DNA from: Candidatus Thiosymbion sp.
GTDB taxonomy: Bacteria; Pseudomonadota; Gammaproteobacteria; Chromatiales; Chromatiaceae
Direction: 5' to 3'
Assembly: GCA_018435665.1 (NCBI GenBank)
Contig: JAHDND010000082.1
Location: 1 to 44,269 of the forward strand
Length of the DNA: 44,269 nucleotides
Shown: positions 1 through 8,632 of the stretch, in pieces
How the letters are laid out: each line of letters starts with the position of its first letter
How positions within the stretch are numbered: the stretch's first letter is position 1
The notes under the pieces: generated by a model
What the model was told of the DNA's origin: nothing
What the model saw: only the letters and a program-made list of their open reading frames with translations
Database searches by the model: none
Translations under genes and position numbers: made by a program

Positions 1-321
1 CACCCCGACCTCGATCCCGGCGGCGTCCAGGGGGCGGACCATCTCGATCAGGGCGCCGTAGAGGCCGGGGTCCCCGGTTTGCAGGCGCACCACGCAGTCG
101 TGGCGACCGGCCTGGTCGGTAAGCCAGGCGACGATGGCGTCCAGGTCCATGTCCTTGGAGTCGGCGATGACGCAATTCGCGGGCGCCCAGCGCAGGGCGG
201 CCGCGGACACCAGAGACCCGGCGTAGAGGATGGCCCCGGCGCGGGCGACCAGATCCCGACCACGCACCGTGATCAGGTCGGGATCACCCGGACCCGCGCC
301 GACGAACCAGACCTTAGCCAT
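1..321 (-). CDS. cobM: Precorrin-4 C11-methyltransferase, partial (CobM/CbiF)
   Basis: This is the N-terminal part of a cobalamin-pathway SAM methyltransferase; the rest lies beyond the left edge. Translated from the ATG at 319-321, the protein begins MAKVWFVGAGPGDPDLITVR, which has the glycine-rich start typical of tetrapyrrole methylases. It continues with LYAGSLVS and a later RLQTGDPGLYGAL motif. The AGSLV stretch followed by a DSKDMDLD segment matches precorrin-4/cobalt-precorrin-4 methyltransferases better than CobI, CobJ or CysG, though the subfamily call rests on about 107 residues. It is the fourth gene of the minus-strand cobalamin operon and starts 15 bases after the CbiM-like permease gene stops. 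The enzyme methylates C-11 of the corrin precursor in the cytoplasm. Confidence 0.85.
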   Translation of the reverse strand, partial: MAKVWFVGAGPGDPDLITVRGRDLVARAGAILYAGSLVSAAALRWAPANCVIADSKDMDLDAIVAWLTDQAGRHDCVVRLQTGDPGLYGALIEMVRPLDAAGIEVGV

Positions 322-335
322 GCCGGGACAAATCC

Positions 336-989
336 TCAGGCCAGCCGGAGGGCACCGACGCTGAAACAGGTCGCCACCAGGGGCCGGTCCTCATAGCGCT
401 TGAGCAGCCGCAAAGCGCCGTAGGTCACCAGGGGCTCGATGGCGATGATGGCCAGGTAGGAAGCGGCAAAGGTCGCCCAGGCGGCAACGGGGGTGGCGAC
501 ATCGGCGAGGGCCAGCCAGAAGCCGACCATGAGGGTGACGCCGGTGTAATAGGCGGCATCCAGCTTGAGGATGGTCGCCCAGCTAATGCGCTGGCCCCGG
601 GCGGCATCGCGCAGGCGGCGGCCCAGGCCGTAGTGCACCGCCAGCAGGGGCAGGATCAGGGACAGTGAGTTGACCGCCAGGTGCGGCAGATCGATGGGGT
701 CAAAGACCAGGCCCTGCAACAGCAGGCCCAGGGCGAAGCCGTAAAGGGTCGGCAGGAAGCCCAGGGTCAGGTACATGGCCATGGCGCCGACGAAGTGCAG
801 CTCCGAAGGGCCCACCGACAGATGGAAGCCCTGCATGAAGACCGAGAAGAAGAGGGCGGCCAGCAGGGTGCGGATCAGGTCCGCCGGCTGGCTGATCAGT
901 CCCCGGGCGTAGAAGCCGAGCAGGCCCAGGGCTGAGACATTGGCGATCAACACCTTGGCGGGTGCGACGAGGCCGGGTTCGATATGCAT
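336..989 (-). CDS. CbiM-like energy-coupling factor transporter permease
   Basis: This is a 217-residue, strongly hydrophobic protein with about six predicted membrane segments. It starts MHIEPG, which resembles the conserved N-terminal Met-His of CbiM/NikM proteins, where His2 binds the metal. The family forms the substrate-specific membrane component of ECF-type Co or Ni importers. Its position between cobB and cobM points to cobalt uptake for cobalamin synthesis. The start at 987-989 is preceded by a good ribosome site (GGAGAAG). The protein is somewhat shorter than classical CbiM, and no cbiN, cbiQ or cbiO lies in the visible part of the operon. They may lie beyond the left edge, or this may be a solitary divergent CbiM homologue. 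Confidence 0.8.
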   Translation of the reverse strand: MHIEPGLVAPAKVLIANVSALGLLGFYARGLISQPADLIRTLLAALFFSVFMQGFHLSVGPSELHFVGAMAMYLTLGFLPTLYGFALGLLLQGLVFDPIDLPHLAVNSLSLILPLLAVHYGLGRRLRDAARGQRISWATILKLDAAYYTGVTLMVGFWLALADVATPVAAWATFAASYLAIIAIEPLVTYGALRLLKRYEDRPLVATCFSVGALRLA

Positions 990-1037
990 GGTGACTTCTC
1001 CGGTGAATTGCCTCGGGTGGAGGCAAGGGTGAACGCC

Positions 1038-2633
1038 TCAAGCGAGGCAGGGTGAGGATGGCGGTGATGCCCCCTGGGGTGGTGGCCTGGCAAGGTCTCC
1101 CGGAGCCTGGTTCTGGTCCTCGGTAAGCAGGGGGCGGTCAGGGGCGAAGAGGCGGACCAGGGCGGCGGGGTTGGACGGGAAATAGAGGTGCAGATAGGAG
1201 GCCAGGAGTGATCCCAGGCGATAGGCCGGCTCGCTCTGGCGACCTCGCCGCGCGCGGCTCCAGGCAATGGGTTCCAGGGGCGTCTCCAGGCGGGAATAGT
1301 GGAAGCCGTGGCCACGCAGGGTGCCCTCGGGCAGGTCGATCTCGTGCATGCCGAGGTTGGCGAGCCGGTCGCCCATCAGGCCCCGGCCCGGCAGCAGGCC
1401 GGCCAGGTCGGCGCTGTGGCCCTGATGGTCCGTCAGGGATTCCAGCAGGTAGAGCATGCCGCCGCACTCGGCGAGGATGGGTTTGTCCGCGGCGTGATGG
1501 GCGCGCACCGCCGTAAGCATGGCGGTGTTGGCGGCGAGAGGCGCCAGGTGGAGTTCCGGATAGCCGCCGGGGAGGTAGAGGGCGTCCGCCGGAGGCAGTG
1601 CCTGGTCGACGAGGGGCGAAAAGAAGGCCAGCTCGGCGCCCAGGGCCTCCAGCAGCTCCAGATTGGCCCGGTAGATAAAGGCAAAGGCTGCGTCGCGGGC
1701 CACGGCGATGCGTAACCCCGCGAGGGGCTGGGGCTCGGAAGTATTCCGAGTCTGAGAGTGAGATCGCCCTCCCCCCTCTCCCCAGCCCTCCCCCGCCAGG
1801 GGGGAGGGAGTATCGGGATCCGGCCACTTGCTATGCTGCTCCTTCCCTTGCGAGATAGGAGGAGTTTCCTGACCTAGCTCCCCCTCCCCTCGCGGGAGGG
1901 GGTTGGGGGGAGGGGGATGAGCGCTGGCCGCTGAGGAATTAAACGCCTCTGGGCCGACGGCGAGGGTGAAAGTGACCGCGTCCGGCAGTGCGGTGTCCAT
2001 CAGCTGCAGGGCGTTCGCGGCCTGGTCCAGGCGCACGTCCAGGTCGGCGATCTCCGCGGCCTGCACCAGCCCGAGGTGGCGGGCGGGCAGGGCAATGTCG
2101 GCCTCTCTCGGCAGCCAGCCCAGGCAGGGCAGGCCCGGGGGCAGGGATTCTGCCAGCATTTGGTAATGGCGCTCACCGGCGAGGCGATTGGCGAAGGCGC
2201 CGGCAAAGGGCAGGCCCGGGCGGTAGTGGGCCAGGCCCAGCGCCAGGGCGCCGAAGGTCTGGGCCATGCGGGAGCCGTCGATCACCGCCATGACGGGGAT
2301 GCCGAAAAGAGATGCCAGGTCGGCGCTGGAGCAATCGCCGTCGAAGAGCCCCATGACCCCCTCGACGAGGATCAGGTCGGCCTCGCCCGCCGCTTGATAC
2401 AGGAGCTGGCGGCAATGGGCCTCGCCCCCCATCCACAGATCGAGCTGGTAGACCGGCCCGCCGGAGGCCCTTTCCAGGATCAGGGGATCGAGAAAATCCG
2501 GGCCCGTCTTGAAGACCCGCACCCGCCGGCCCAGGTCCCGATGGCGGCGGGCCAGGGCCGCCGTGACCGTGGTCTTGCCCTGGCCGGAGGCCGGGGCGGC
2601 GATGAAGAGGGCAGGGCAGTGGCGCCCCTTCAC
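1038..2633 (-). CDS. cobB: Cobyrinic acid a,c-diamide synthase with in-frame repeat insertion
   Basis: CobB/CbiA amidates the a and c side chains of (hydrogeno)cobyrinic acid using glutamine and ATP. The N-terminal ATP-binding domain shows APASGQGKTT near residue 13 and the KTGPDFLDP motif. The C-terminal class I glutamine amidotransferase domain shows LPGGYPELH and the catalytic Cys in AECGGMLYL. Start is GTG at 2631-2633, overlapping the cobO stop in a GTGA, which implies translational coupling. At 531 residues it is longer than the usual roughly 450. Residues about 238-291 are a proline/glycine-rich insert translated from two inverted GC-rich repeats, placed between the two domains. The C-terminal tail of about 30 residues is also low in complexity. 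The reading frame stays open through the insert, so the gene is probably functional. Confidence 0.93.
   Translation of the reverse strand: MKGRHCPALFIAAPASGQGKTTVTAALARRHRDLGRRVRVFKTGPDFLDPLILERASGGPVYQLDLWMGGEAHCRQLLYQAAGEADLILVEGVMGLFDGDCSSADLASLFGIPVMAVIDGSRMAQTFGALALGLAHYRPGLPFAGAFANRLAGERHYQMLAESLPPGLPCLGWLPREADIALPARHLGLVQAAEIADLDVRLDQAANALQLMDTALPDAVTFTLAVGPEAFNSSAASAHPPPPNPLPRGEGELGQETPPISQGKEQHSKWPDPDTPSPLAGEGWGEGGGRSHSQTRNTSEPQPLAGLRIAVARDAAFAFIYRANLELLEALGAELAFFSPLVDQALPPADALYLPGGYPELHLAPLAANTAMLTAVRAHHAADKPILAECGGMLYLLESLTDHQGHSADLAGLLPGRGLMGDRLANLGMHEIDLPEGTLRGHGFHYSRLETPLEPIAWSRARRGRQSEPAYRLGSLLASYLHLYFPSNPAALVRLFAPDRPLLTEDQNQAPGDLARPPPQGASPPSSPCLA
1768..1920. repeat. Paired palindromic GC-rich repeats inserted inside cobB
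   Basis: Two arms, at 1768-1810 and 1878-1920, are imperfect inverted copies of each other, and each also has internal dyad symmetry around a C-rich/G-rich core. The arms are separated by about 67 bases. They read in frame as NPLPRGEGE and SPLAGEGWGEGG. From memory, peptides of this kind are a hallmark of a widespread proteobacterial intergenic palindromic repeat that is sometimes translated. The whole unit can fold as a long hairpin, so it resembles a small non-autonomous mobile repeat that landed in a tolerant interdomain linker. Confidence 0.8.
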
Positions 2634-3268
2634 AGGTCAATCCCCCTCTGAGCCCTTACCCCGGCGCGAAAGGCGTGCTTGACGTCGGCCAGGTCCGTGA
2701 CGGTGTCCGCGGCGGCGCACAGGGCTTCGTGGGCTCCACGCCCGGTGATCACCACATGCTGGCCGCTGGGGCGCGCCGCCAGGTCGGCAAGCACCTCGTC
2801 CAGGTCCAGCCAGCCGTACTTGAGGGGATAGGTCAGCTCATCCAGGATCACCAGGGCCAGATTTGGGTCGCGCAGCATCTCCCGCGCCTGAGCCCAGCCC
2901 CGACGGGCCGTGGCGGCATCCCGGGCACGGTCCTGGGTCTCCCAGGTGAAGCCCTCGCCGAGTACCTGCCAGGTCACCCCGGGCTGGCGGCGAAAGAAGG
3001 CCTCCTCGCCAGTGTCGGAATTGCCCTTGATGAACTGGGCCACGCCGACCCGCAGGCCATGGCCCAGGGCCCGCGCCGCCATGCCAAAGGCGGAACTGGA
3101 CTTGCCCTTGCCGTTGCCGGTGAGCACCAGGAGCAAGCCCTGATCCCGGTCGGCGCGGGCGATGGCGGCGTCAACGACCTGCTTTTTGCGGCGCATGCGT
3201 TCGCGATGACGCTGGTCAGGGTCGTGAACGGGGGCCTGACCGGGAGGCTGACCGGGGTTCGAGGTCAT
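2630..3268 (-). CDS. cobO: Cob(I)yrinic acid a,c-diamide adenosyltransferase
   Basis: This is a 212-residue CobO/BtuR/CobA-type corrinoid adenosyltransferase, which transfers the 5'-deoxyadenosyl group of ATP to cob(I)alamin precursors. The P-loop GNGKGKSS lies at residues 51-58. The family motifs VAQFIKG, ILDELTYPLKYGWL, VVITGRGA and DLADVKHAF follow in order. The N-terminus carries the basic helix (HRERMRRKKQ) common to proteobacterial members. It is the first gene after the cobalamin riboswitch and overlaps cobB by four bases. The ATG at 3266-3268 is the only plausible start that keeps the basic N-terminal segment. Confidence 0.96.
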   Translation of the reverse strand: MTSNPGQPPGQAPVHDPDQRHRERMRRKKQVVDAAIARADRDQGLLLVLTGNGKGKSSSAFGMAARALGHGLRVGVAQFIKGNSDTGEEAFFRRQPGVTWQVLGEGFTWETQDRARDAATARRGWAQAREMLRDPNLALVILDELTYPLKYGWLDLDEVLADLAARPSGQHVVITGRGAHEALCAAADTVTDLADVKHAFRAGVRAQRGIDL

Positions 3269-3328
3269 ACAGCGTGTTCCAGTGGCGCGCCACCCGCGCG
3301 CCCGACGGCCAGAAAGGGGCGGGGCGCC

Positions 3329-3347
3329 GCTGAGGCCGATCCTCAGC
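3329..3347 (-). promoter_or_regulatory. Hairpin between riboswitch and cobO (possible expression platform)
   Basis: A perfect 7-bp stem GCTGAGG/CCTCAGC with a five-base loop sits about 45 bases downstream of the aptamer and about 60 bases upstream of the cobO start. No U-run follows, so it is not a classical intrinsic terminator. It may act in translational control or Rho access. The role is inferred from position only. Confidence 0.4.
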
Positions 3348-3391
3348 TACCTCCGACCACCGGGCCGGGGCACTCGACGCCGCCGCGTTGG

Positions 3392-3602
3392 ATCTCAGGC
3401 CGGTCTCCGGGCTTGCGAGGGGTCCCTGGGGACCGGCCGGATCGCCTTCCCGCGTCGGAACGCAGTGGCCTGTTGATCCGCCTTGACTCGCCTACCGTTG
3501 CGGGGGCAGCGCCGGCATGCACCACTGGCATGTAAGGCCAGGGCGGTCACCGACTTCCCGTTTCACCCCTCGGGCCTGCACCCTTGGGACACCTGAAACA
3601 CG
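3392..3602 (-). ncRNA. Cobalamin (adenosylcobalamin) riboswitch
   Basis: Read on the minus strand, the conserved blocks of the cobalamin aptamer appear in the right order. GCTGCCCCCGCAACGGT lies at 3494-3510, a B12-box-like GCCACTG at 3463-3469, GGGAAGGCGATC at 3440-3451, and the closing GCCCGGAGACCGGCC at 3398-3412. The 5' side starts near 3600 with the GTTTCAGGTG strand that would pair in P1. It precedes cobO directly and should repress the operon when adenosylcobalamin is abundant. The ends are approximate. Confidence 0.93.
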
Positions 3603-3838
3603 GCTATCCTAACGATTCGGAGGGGGATACTCAACTTGAACCCGGGAAATGTAATCCCGGGAGTACACCCGAACCCGGGAGGGGTCCGGCGCGACCCATG
3701 AACAAGTCGGGGATAGAGGGGAACGTCGGGGGAAGTGAGGCGGAAGGGGTCCATGGGCTTGCCAAGGCCGCCGGACAGTCGGGTAGTCGGGAAAGACGAG
3801 GGAAGTCAGGAAAGACGGAAAGTTTGTCGGGGACCCGG
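3603..3838. other. Gene-free stretch between riboswitch and adk
   Basis: No convincing gene lies here. The plus strand is purine-rich around 3700-3835 and contains a 14-base direct repeat, AGTCGGGAAAGACG (3785-3798) and AGTCAGGAAAGACG (3804-3817), with a 19-base period. A short inverted CCCGGGA/TCCCGGG pair flanks 3641-3662. The cobalamin operon promoter should lie here, but I could not pick out a clear -35/-10 pair. Confidence 0.5.
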
Positions 3839-3864
3839 CTGACGACGGGCAGCGCCGTCGCCAG
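3839..3864 (-). terminator. Stem-loop downstream of adk
   Basis: CTGACGACGG at 3839-3848 pairs with CCGTCGCCAG at 3855-3864 (one G-U type pair), just after the adk stop on the minus strand. There is no U-tract, so it may stabilise the adk mRNA 3' end or act with Rho rather than as an intrinsic terminator. Confidence 0.45.
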
Positions 3865-3882
3865 CGGAGGGCAGGGGAGGTC

Positions 3883-4554
<672 letters not shown>

Positions 4555-4779
4555 TCAGCTCGAATGGATGCGCCGGTGGGTGTGGGGCGCCATAAGGTGT
4601 GCCACGCAGGGGGCGGGGACTGGCGCAAGTCTGCCATAAAGCGATGCCCAGCGGCTATTCCGGTGACTTTATGGGGCGATATGGCCGGCTTGTGCAGGGG
4701 GATGCCCGGATCCTGGCTACAACAGGCGGAAGGAAGTATCGGCAGCGCTCGGCACGGTCACCAGAACCAAACTTCAGCC

Positions 4780-4800
4780 GGGGATGGGTATAAAATCCCC
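4780..4800 (+). promoter_or_regulatory. -10 box inside a palindrome, likely leaderless promoter
   Basis: TATAAA at 4789-4794 lies in the loop of an inverted repeat GGGGAT/ATCCCC (4780-4785 and 4795-4800). The sulfotransferase ATG begins at 4803, only eight bases after the hexamer, so transcription would start at or next to the ATG. No Shine-Dalgarno sequence is present, which fits a leaderless mRNA. Confidence 0.45.
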
Positions 4801-4802
4801 CC

Positions 4803-5462
4803 ATGCTGCTCTCCGTCAAACACCGCTTTCTCTTCGTCCATATCGCCAAGACCGGGGGGACCAGTGTGCGCGCGTCCCTTCAGGCGGGTCGCTGGCGTGA
4901 TCCCTGGTATTGGCCCATGTTCCTCTGTAGCCGCATGAGCCACCTCAGCGGCCATCGCATCGCCACCAAACTGCCGCGCCACGCCAAGGTGGTGGCAGCC
5001 AAGGAATTATTGCCGAAGGAGTTTTTCGACCAACTCTTCAAATTTGCCTTCGTGCGCAATCCCTGGGACCTGCAAGTCAGCTCCTTCCATCACATCCGCC
5101 GCGAGCGTCCGCACTATCTGGGCGGCCATGAGGATTTCGAACACTTCCTGCGGTGGAAGCTGGACCCGGATCGCCCCTACCAGTATCACATCGATACATC
5201 CATCGAACGCCAGACGGACTATCTGATCGACCTGGATGGCCGGGTGGTGGTGGATTTCATCGGCCGTTACGAGCGCCTCGGCGAGGACTTCGCCATTGCC
5301 TGCCAGCGCATCGGTATCCCTACCCCGGCCCTGCCGCATCAGCGCCAGGCCCGGGACCGGCAAAAGGACTACCGCGCTTATTACACCGCTGAAACGGCGG
5401 AACTGGTCGCCCGCCACTTCGCCCGGGATATCGAGATGCTGGGTTACGGTTTCGATCCCTGA
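4803..5462 (+). CDS. Sulfotransferase family 2-like protein
   Basis: This 219-residue protein resembles PAPS-dependent sulfotransferases of the Sulfotransfer_2 family. FVHIAKTGGTS at residues 11-21 is the 5'-phosphosulfate-binding loop. FAFVRNPWDLQVSSFHH near residues 80-96 is the 3'-phosphate-binding segment with the conserved Arg and Ser. No signal peptide or membrane segment is evident. Bacterial members typically sulfate polysaccharides or other cell-surface glycans, but nothing nearby identifies the acceptor. It stands alone between adk (divergent) and the two-component genes. Confidence 0.85.
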   Translation: MLLSVKHRFLFVHIAKTGGTSVRASLQAGRWRDPWYWPMFLCSRMSHLSGHRIATKLPRHAKVVAAKELLPKEFFDQLFKFAFVRNPWDLQVSSFHHIRRERPHYLGGHEDFEHFLRWKLDPDRPYQYHIDTSIERQTDYLIDLDGRVVVDFIGRYERLGEDFAIACQRIGIPTPALPHQRQARDRQKDYRAYYTAETAELVARHFARDIEMLGYGFDP

Positions 5463-5633
5463 GGCCTCATTCGCCACCGAGCCGCCCCGCCGTTGATGAA
5501 CTGCCATGGCGCTGAGTGTCGGAGTGGCCCGGAGCCTTCCCGGGGCCCCGGTTTATCCCCGCCGGCCGATAAGACACCAGAGAAAGGGGTTCTCCTTCAC
5601 CCGCGAGATCGACCTCGGCCTCCTGAAGGCCCC

Positions 5634-7586
5634 GTGCCGCGCCATCTCGCGCGCCTGCTCCTGCTGCTCTGTCTCCTGGCACCGCCCCTTCCCGGGGCGG
5701 CGGCGCCGCCGGTACCCTTAATCGATGCGCCGGTCATCGTGCTCGACCAGGGCGAGGTCGAGATGCTGCGCGACCCTTCACGCGACCTGTCCCTGGAACA
5801 GGTGCGCGCCGCCCTCGCCCAAGGGGACTTTAGGCCCCTGATCGGCAACCTGGGAGAGGGCTATGTCCCGGATGCCCTCTGGCTGCACCTCACCCTGTTC
5901 CGCGAGCCTGGACAGCCGTCCCGGTGGTGGCTGGAGGTCATGCCGCCCTACCTGGATCGGATCGACTTGTACCACCTGGAGCCCCCGGGCCAGGTGGATC
6001 ACCGCCGCGCCGGCGATAGCCTGCCCCAGACGGCTAAGGAGGAGAACTACCGCGGCGCCCTGTTCAAGCTGGACCTGTCGCCGGGACGCCAGGAGCTCTA
6101 CCTGCGCCTGCGCACCAGCAGCACCCTGGCCGCGGTGCTCAAACTCTGGCAGCCGGCGGCCTTCGCCGACCAGGCCCGGGCCAGTTACCTCGTCTACGGC
6201 GCCTATTTCAGCCTGATCTTCACGGTCCTGCTGTTCAATGGGGTGAATTGGCTGGTCACCCGACGGCCAGTCTTCCTGGCCTACAGCGGCTACCTGGCCA
6301 GCAATGGGCTGCAATGGCTGGCCATTACCGGCCTCCTGGGTGAGTACCTGTTACCCACCGCCCCCCAACTGGCAAACCTGGCCCTGGGTCTTTCCCTTTC
6401 CCTCGCCGCCGCCATGGCCTATGTCTTCTACGCCATGGTGCTGGAGCTCAAGCGCTTCCATCCCTACCTCTATCGCATCACCCAGGCCGGGGTCTTGATC
6501 AGTCTGGCCACGGCCGTCGCCACCCCTTTTGGTTACTATCAGGCGTTCGCCCCTTGGCTATTGCTGACTGGTGTGGCCGCCCTCGGCCTGATGCCGTGGC
6601 CGATCCAGCGCCTCTGGCGGAGCGGGGACCTGTGGGCCCGCCTGCTGGCCCTGGCCTATCTGTCCTATGGCATGCTGGTGGCCACCAACATCCTGGGGGC
6701 CTTGGGGGCCTTGCCCTTCTCGGACTGGATCAGTCACGTGGGCATGGCGAGCAATCTTTTCCACCTCCTCTTGCTCCATTTCGCCCTCCTGCTGCATCTG
6801 CGCCACGTCGAGGCGGATCATGCCATGGCCCTGGAAACCGCCGCCCTGGCCCGGCAAGAGGCCGAGGTGGCCAAGGCCGCGGGCGAGGAACAGGCCCGTT
6901 TGCTGGCCATGATCAGTCACGAAATCCGCACCCCCATCGCGGTGATCGACGCGGCCACCCAGAGTCTGGAACTGCTGGACCCCTCCCCGCCGCCGAACCG
7001 CGGGGAGCGTTACGACCGCATCCGGCGGGCGGTGAACCGCATTGCGGTGCTGGTGGACCTGGTCGTGGCCCGGGTGCGCACGGACGTCGCGCAATGGCAC
7101 CTGGCCCCGGGGGCGGTCGAACCCGCGGCCCTTACCACCGCGGCCCTGGAATTGCTGGGAGAGCCCCAGGCCCGGCGCGTGACCCTCGACCTGCAACCGG
7201 ACCTGGCCGCCCTGGACGGGGACGCTCGCATGCTGCGCTTCGCCCTGCTCAACCTGCTGGACAACGCCTGCAAGTACTCCCCCGACGGCAGTCCCGTGCG
7301 AGTCGAGGTCCGCGCCGCGGCGGACGCCGGACGGCCCGGGATCGCCTGGCGCGTCCGGGACCTGGGCCCTGGCATCCCACCCGGCATGGAGGAACGCATC
7401 TTCGAAAAATACCTGCGCGTCAGCGAGGCGAGCGGTAAGGCCGGCCTGGGCCTGGGGCTCTATCTGGCGCGGCACATCGTCGAGCGCCATGGCGGCTGGC
7501 TGCGGCTGCGCCAGCGACCGGGACCCGGGGCCTGTTTCGTCTGCTGGCTGCCGCAAGGGGTCCCGGCCGCGGAGGGGGCGCCATGA
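5634..7586 (+). CDS. 7TMR-DISM sensor histidine kinase
   Basis: This is a membrane histidine kinase of about 650 residues. I chose the GTG at 5634-5636, which gives a clean signal peptide (VPRHLARLLLLLCLLAPPLPGAAA); an earlier ATG at 5493 would add a non-signal, proline-rich leader. After the signal comes a 7TMR-DISMED2-like periplasmic sensor domain. Seven hydrophobic segments follow, then a HisKA domain with the phospho-acceptor His near residue 429 in ISHEIRTPIAVI. The HATPase domain shows NLLDNACKYSP, DLGPGIPPGM and GLGLGLYLARHI. DISM sensors usually recognise carbohydrates or other small ligands. The gene overlaps the response regulator gene by four bases (ATGA). Confidence 0.93.
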   Translation: MPRHLARLLLLLCLLAPPLPGAAAPPVPLIDAPVIVLDQGEVEMLRDPSRDLSLEQVRAALAQGDFRPLIGNLGEGYVPDALWLHLTLFREPGQPSRWWLEVMPPYLDRIDLYHLEPPGQVDHRRAGDSLPQTAKEENYRGALFKLDLSPGRQELYLRLRTSSTLAAVLKLWQPAAFADQARASYLVYGAYFSLIFTVLLFNGVNWLVTRRPVFLAYSGYLASNGLQWLAITGLLGEYLLPTAPQLANLALGLSLSLAAAMAYVFYAMVLELKRFHPYLYRITQAGVLISLATAVATPFGYYQAFAPWLLLTGVAALGLMPWPIQRLWRSGDLWARLLALAYLSYGMLVATNILGALGALPFSDWISHVGMASNLFHLLLLHFALLLHLRHVEADHAMALETAALARQEAEVAKAAGEEQARLLAMISHEIRTPIAVIDAATQSLELLDPSPPPNRGERYDRIRRAVNRIAVLVDLVVARVRTDVAQWHLAPGAVEPAALTTAALELLGEPQARRVTLDLQPDLAALDGDARMLRFALLNLLDNACKYSPDGSPVRVEVRAAADAGRPGIAWRVRDLGPGIPPGMEERIFEKYLRVSEASGKAGLGLGLYLARHIVERHGGWLRLRQRPGPGACFVCWLPQGVPAAEGAP

Positions 7587-8275
7587 TCCGGGTTGGCCTG
7601 GTGGAGGACAATGTGGACTTCCGCGCCGAGGTCCACTTCCACCTGTCCCGGGCCGGCTTCGCGATCAGCTTCGTCAGCGACGGGCGCGACCTGGACGAAC
7701 AGTTGCAGCGCCACCCCTGCGACCTGCTGGTGCTGGACCTGGGTCTGCCCACGGAGGACGGCCTGGCCATCGCCGCCCGGCTGCGCCTGAGCCACCCGGG
7801 GTTGGGCATCGTCATGCTCACCGCGCGCGGCGCCCTGACCGATCGCCTGGACGGCCTGGAAGGGGGCGCCGACGCCTACCTGGTCAAGCCCGTGGATATG
7901 CTTGAACTGGCGGCCGTGCTGCGAAGCTTGCATCGTCGCCTTGGGGCTGGCCGCGCCCCCCACCCGCCGTCCTGGGAGTTGGCCCCGGCCACCCTGGAAC
8001 TGCGCTCCCCCCAGGGACTGGCCATCACTCTCACCGTCACCGAACTGGCCTTGCTCCGCCGCCTGGCGGACAGCGCGCCCCAACCGGTCTCCCGCCGCAC
8101 CCTGGCGGCGGCCATCGGCCATCCGGAACTGGACTTCGACGATCGTCGCCTGGAGGTCCATTTCAGCCGCCTGCGGGCCAAGATCGACACCGCCTTCCCC
8201 GAGCAGGCCCTGATCCGCGCCGCCCGCGGACGGGGCTACCTCTTTGCCGCTCTGCTTCGGGTGATGGGCGACTGA
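7583..8275 (+). CDS. OmpR/PhoB-family response regulator
   Basis: This 230-residue DNA-binding response regulator is the partner of the preceding kinase. The receiver domain has the acidic pair E8/D9, phospho-acceptor D52 in LDLGLPTEDG, T80 and K102 in LVKP. The C-terminal winged-helix domain (about residues 140-227) includes TVTELALLRRLA and the recognition region ending RGRGYLF. OmpR-type regulators bind direct repeats. Such a repeat lies about 110 bases downstream of this gene, in front of the large surface-protein gene, so that gene is a likely target (inference). Confidence 0.94.
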   Translation: MIRVGLVEDNVDFRAEVHFHLSRAGFAISFVSDGRDLDEQLQRHPCDLLVLDLGLPTEDGLAIAARLRLSHPGLGIVMLTARGALTDRLDGLEGGADAYLVKPVDMLELAAVLRSLHRRLGAGRAPHPPSWELAPATLELRSPQGLAITLTVTELALLRRLADSAPQPVSRRTLAAAIGHPELDFDDRRLEVHFSRLRAKIDTAFPEQALIRAARGRGYLFAALLRVMGD

Positions 8276-8382
8276 CGGCGCCATAGTCATCGCCCCGCAA
8301 TTTTTGCCTTTCCCGGAGTCGGGTGGCGTCCCATGGCGTGCATCGCCATCTCTCGAATTCCCTTCCCCCGATCAAGGCCAAG

Positions 8383-8425
8383 TGCAAGCTTTTGCAAGCT
8401 ATCACCGTCCTGTCCTTGCTAGGAT
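8383..8425 (+). promoter_or_regulatory. Direct-repeat operator and putative -10 for the surface-protein operon
   Basis: TGCAAGCT occurs at 8383-8390 and again at 8393-8400, exactly one helical turn apart, the geometry used by OmpR/PhoB-type regulators. A -10-like TAGGAT lies at 8420-8425. No good -35 stands at the right distance, as expected for an activator-dependent promoter. The OmpR-type regulator encoded just upstream is the obvious candidate binder. Confidence 0.5.
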
Positions 8426-8535
8426 CAGTCCCGGTCCCTGGGTCACCGTCCCACGAAGAAGAGCCTCCCTCGTTACTGGTTGTCTGCCCTTCGTGACCTG
8501 CGCGGCGCGCCAGACGATCTGTCTGACTTACAACG

Positions 8536-8632
8536 ATAAAAAGCCCCGTTCAGGGGGCGGCTGGCCACCTCTGGGTTGCTGACTGCCTAATTCCGCCCCT
8601 TTGGGAGGCGCGGGGCTTGCTGCTCCGGTTTC
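8536..8632 (-). ncRNA. Candidate minus-strand small RNA with intrinsic terminator
   Basis: On the minus strand, TGGTCA (8663-8668) and TACAAT (8639-8644) form a -35/-10 pair with an 18-base spacer, predicting a start near 8632. The transcript would end at about 8536 after a GCCCC/GGGGC stem (8543-8556) followed by TTTTT. Within it, AAGCCCCG (8541-8548) can pair with CGGGGCTT (8611-8618), and GGGGCGG (8554-8560) with CCGCCCC (8593-8599), so the RNA is highly structured. It would be antisense to the leader of the surface-protein gene. This is a prediction from sequence only. Confidence 0.4.

Noticed and set aside
8541..8618. GEMM/c-di-GMP riboswitch in the surface-protein leader
   Set aside because: The conserved aptamer bases are absent; the structure fits a minus-strand terminator and RNA better.
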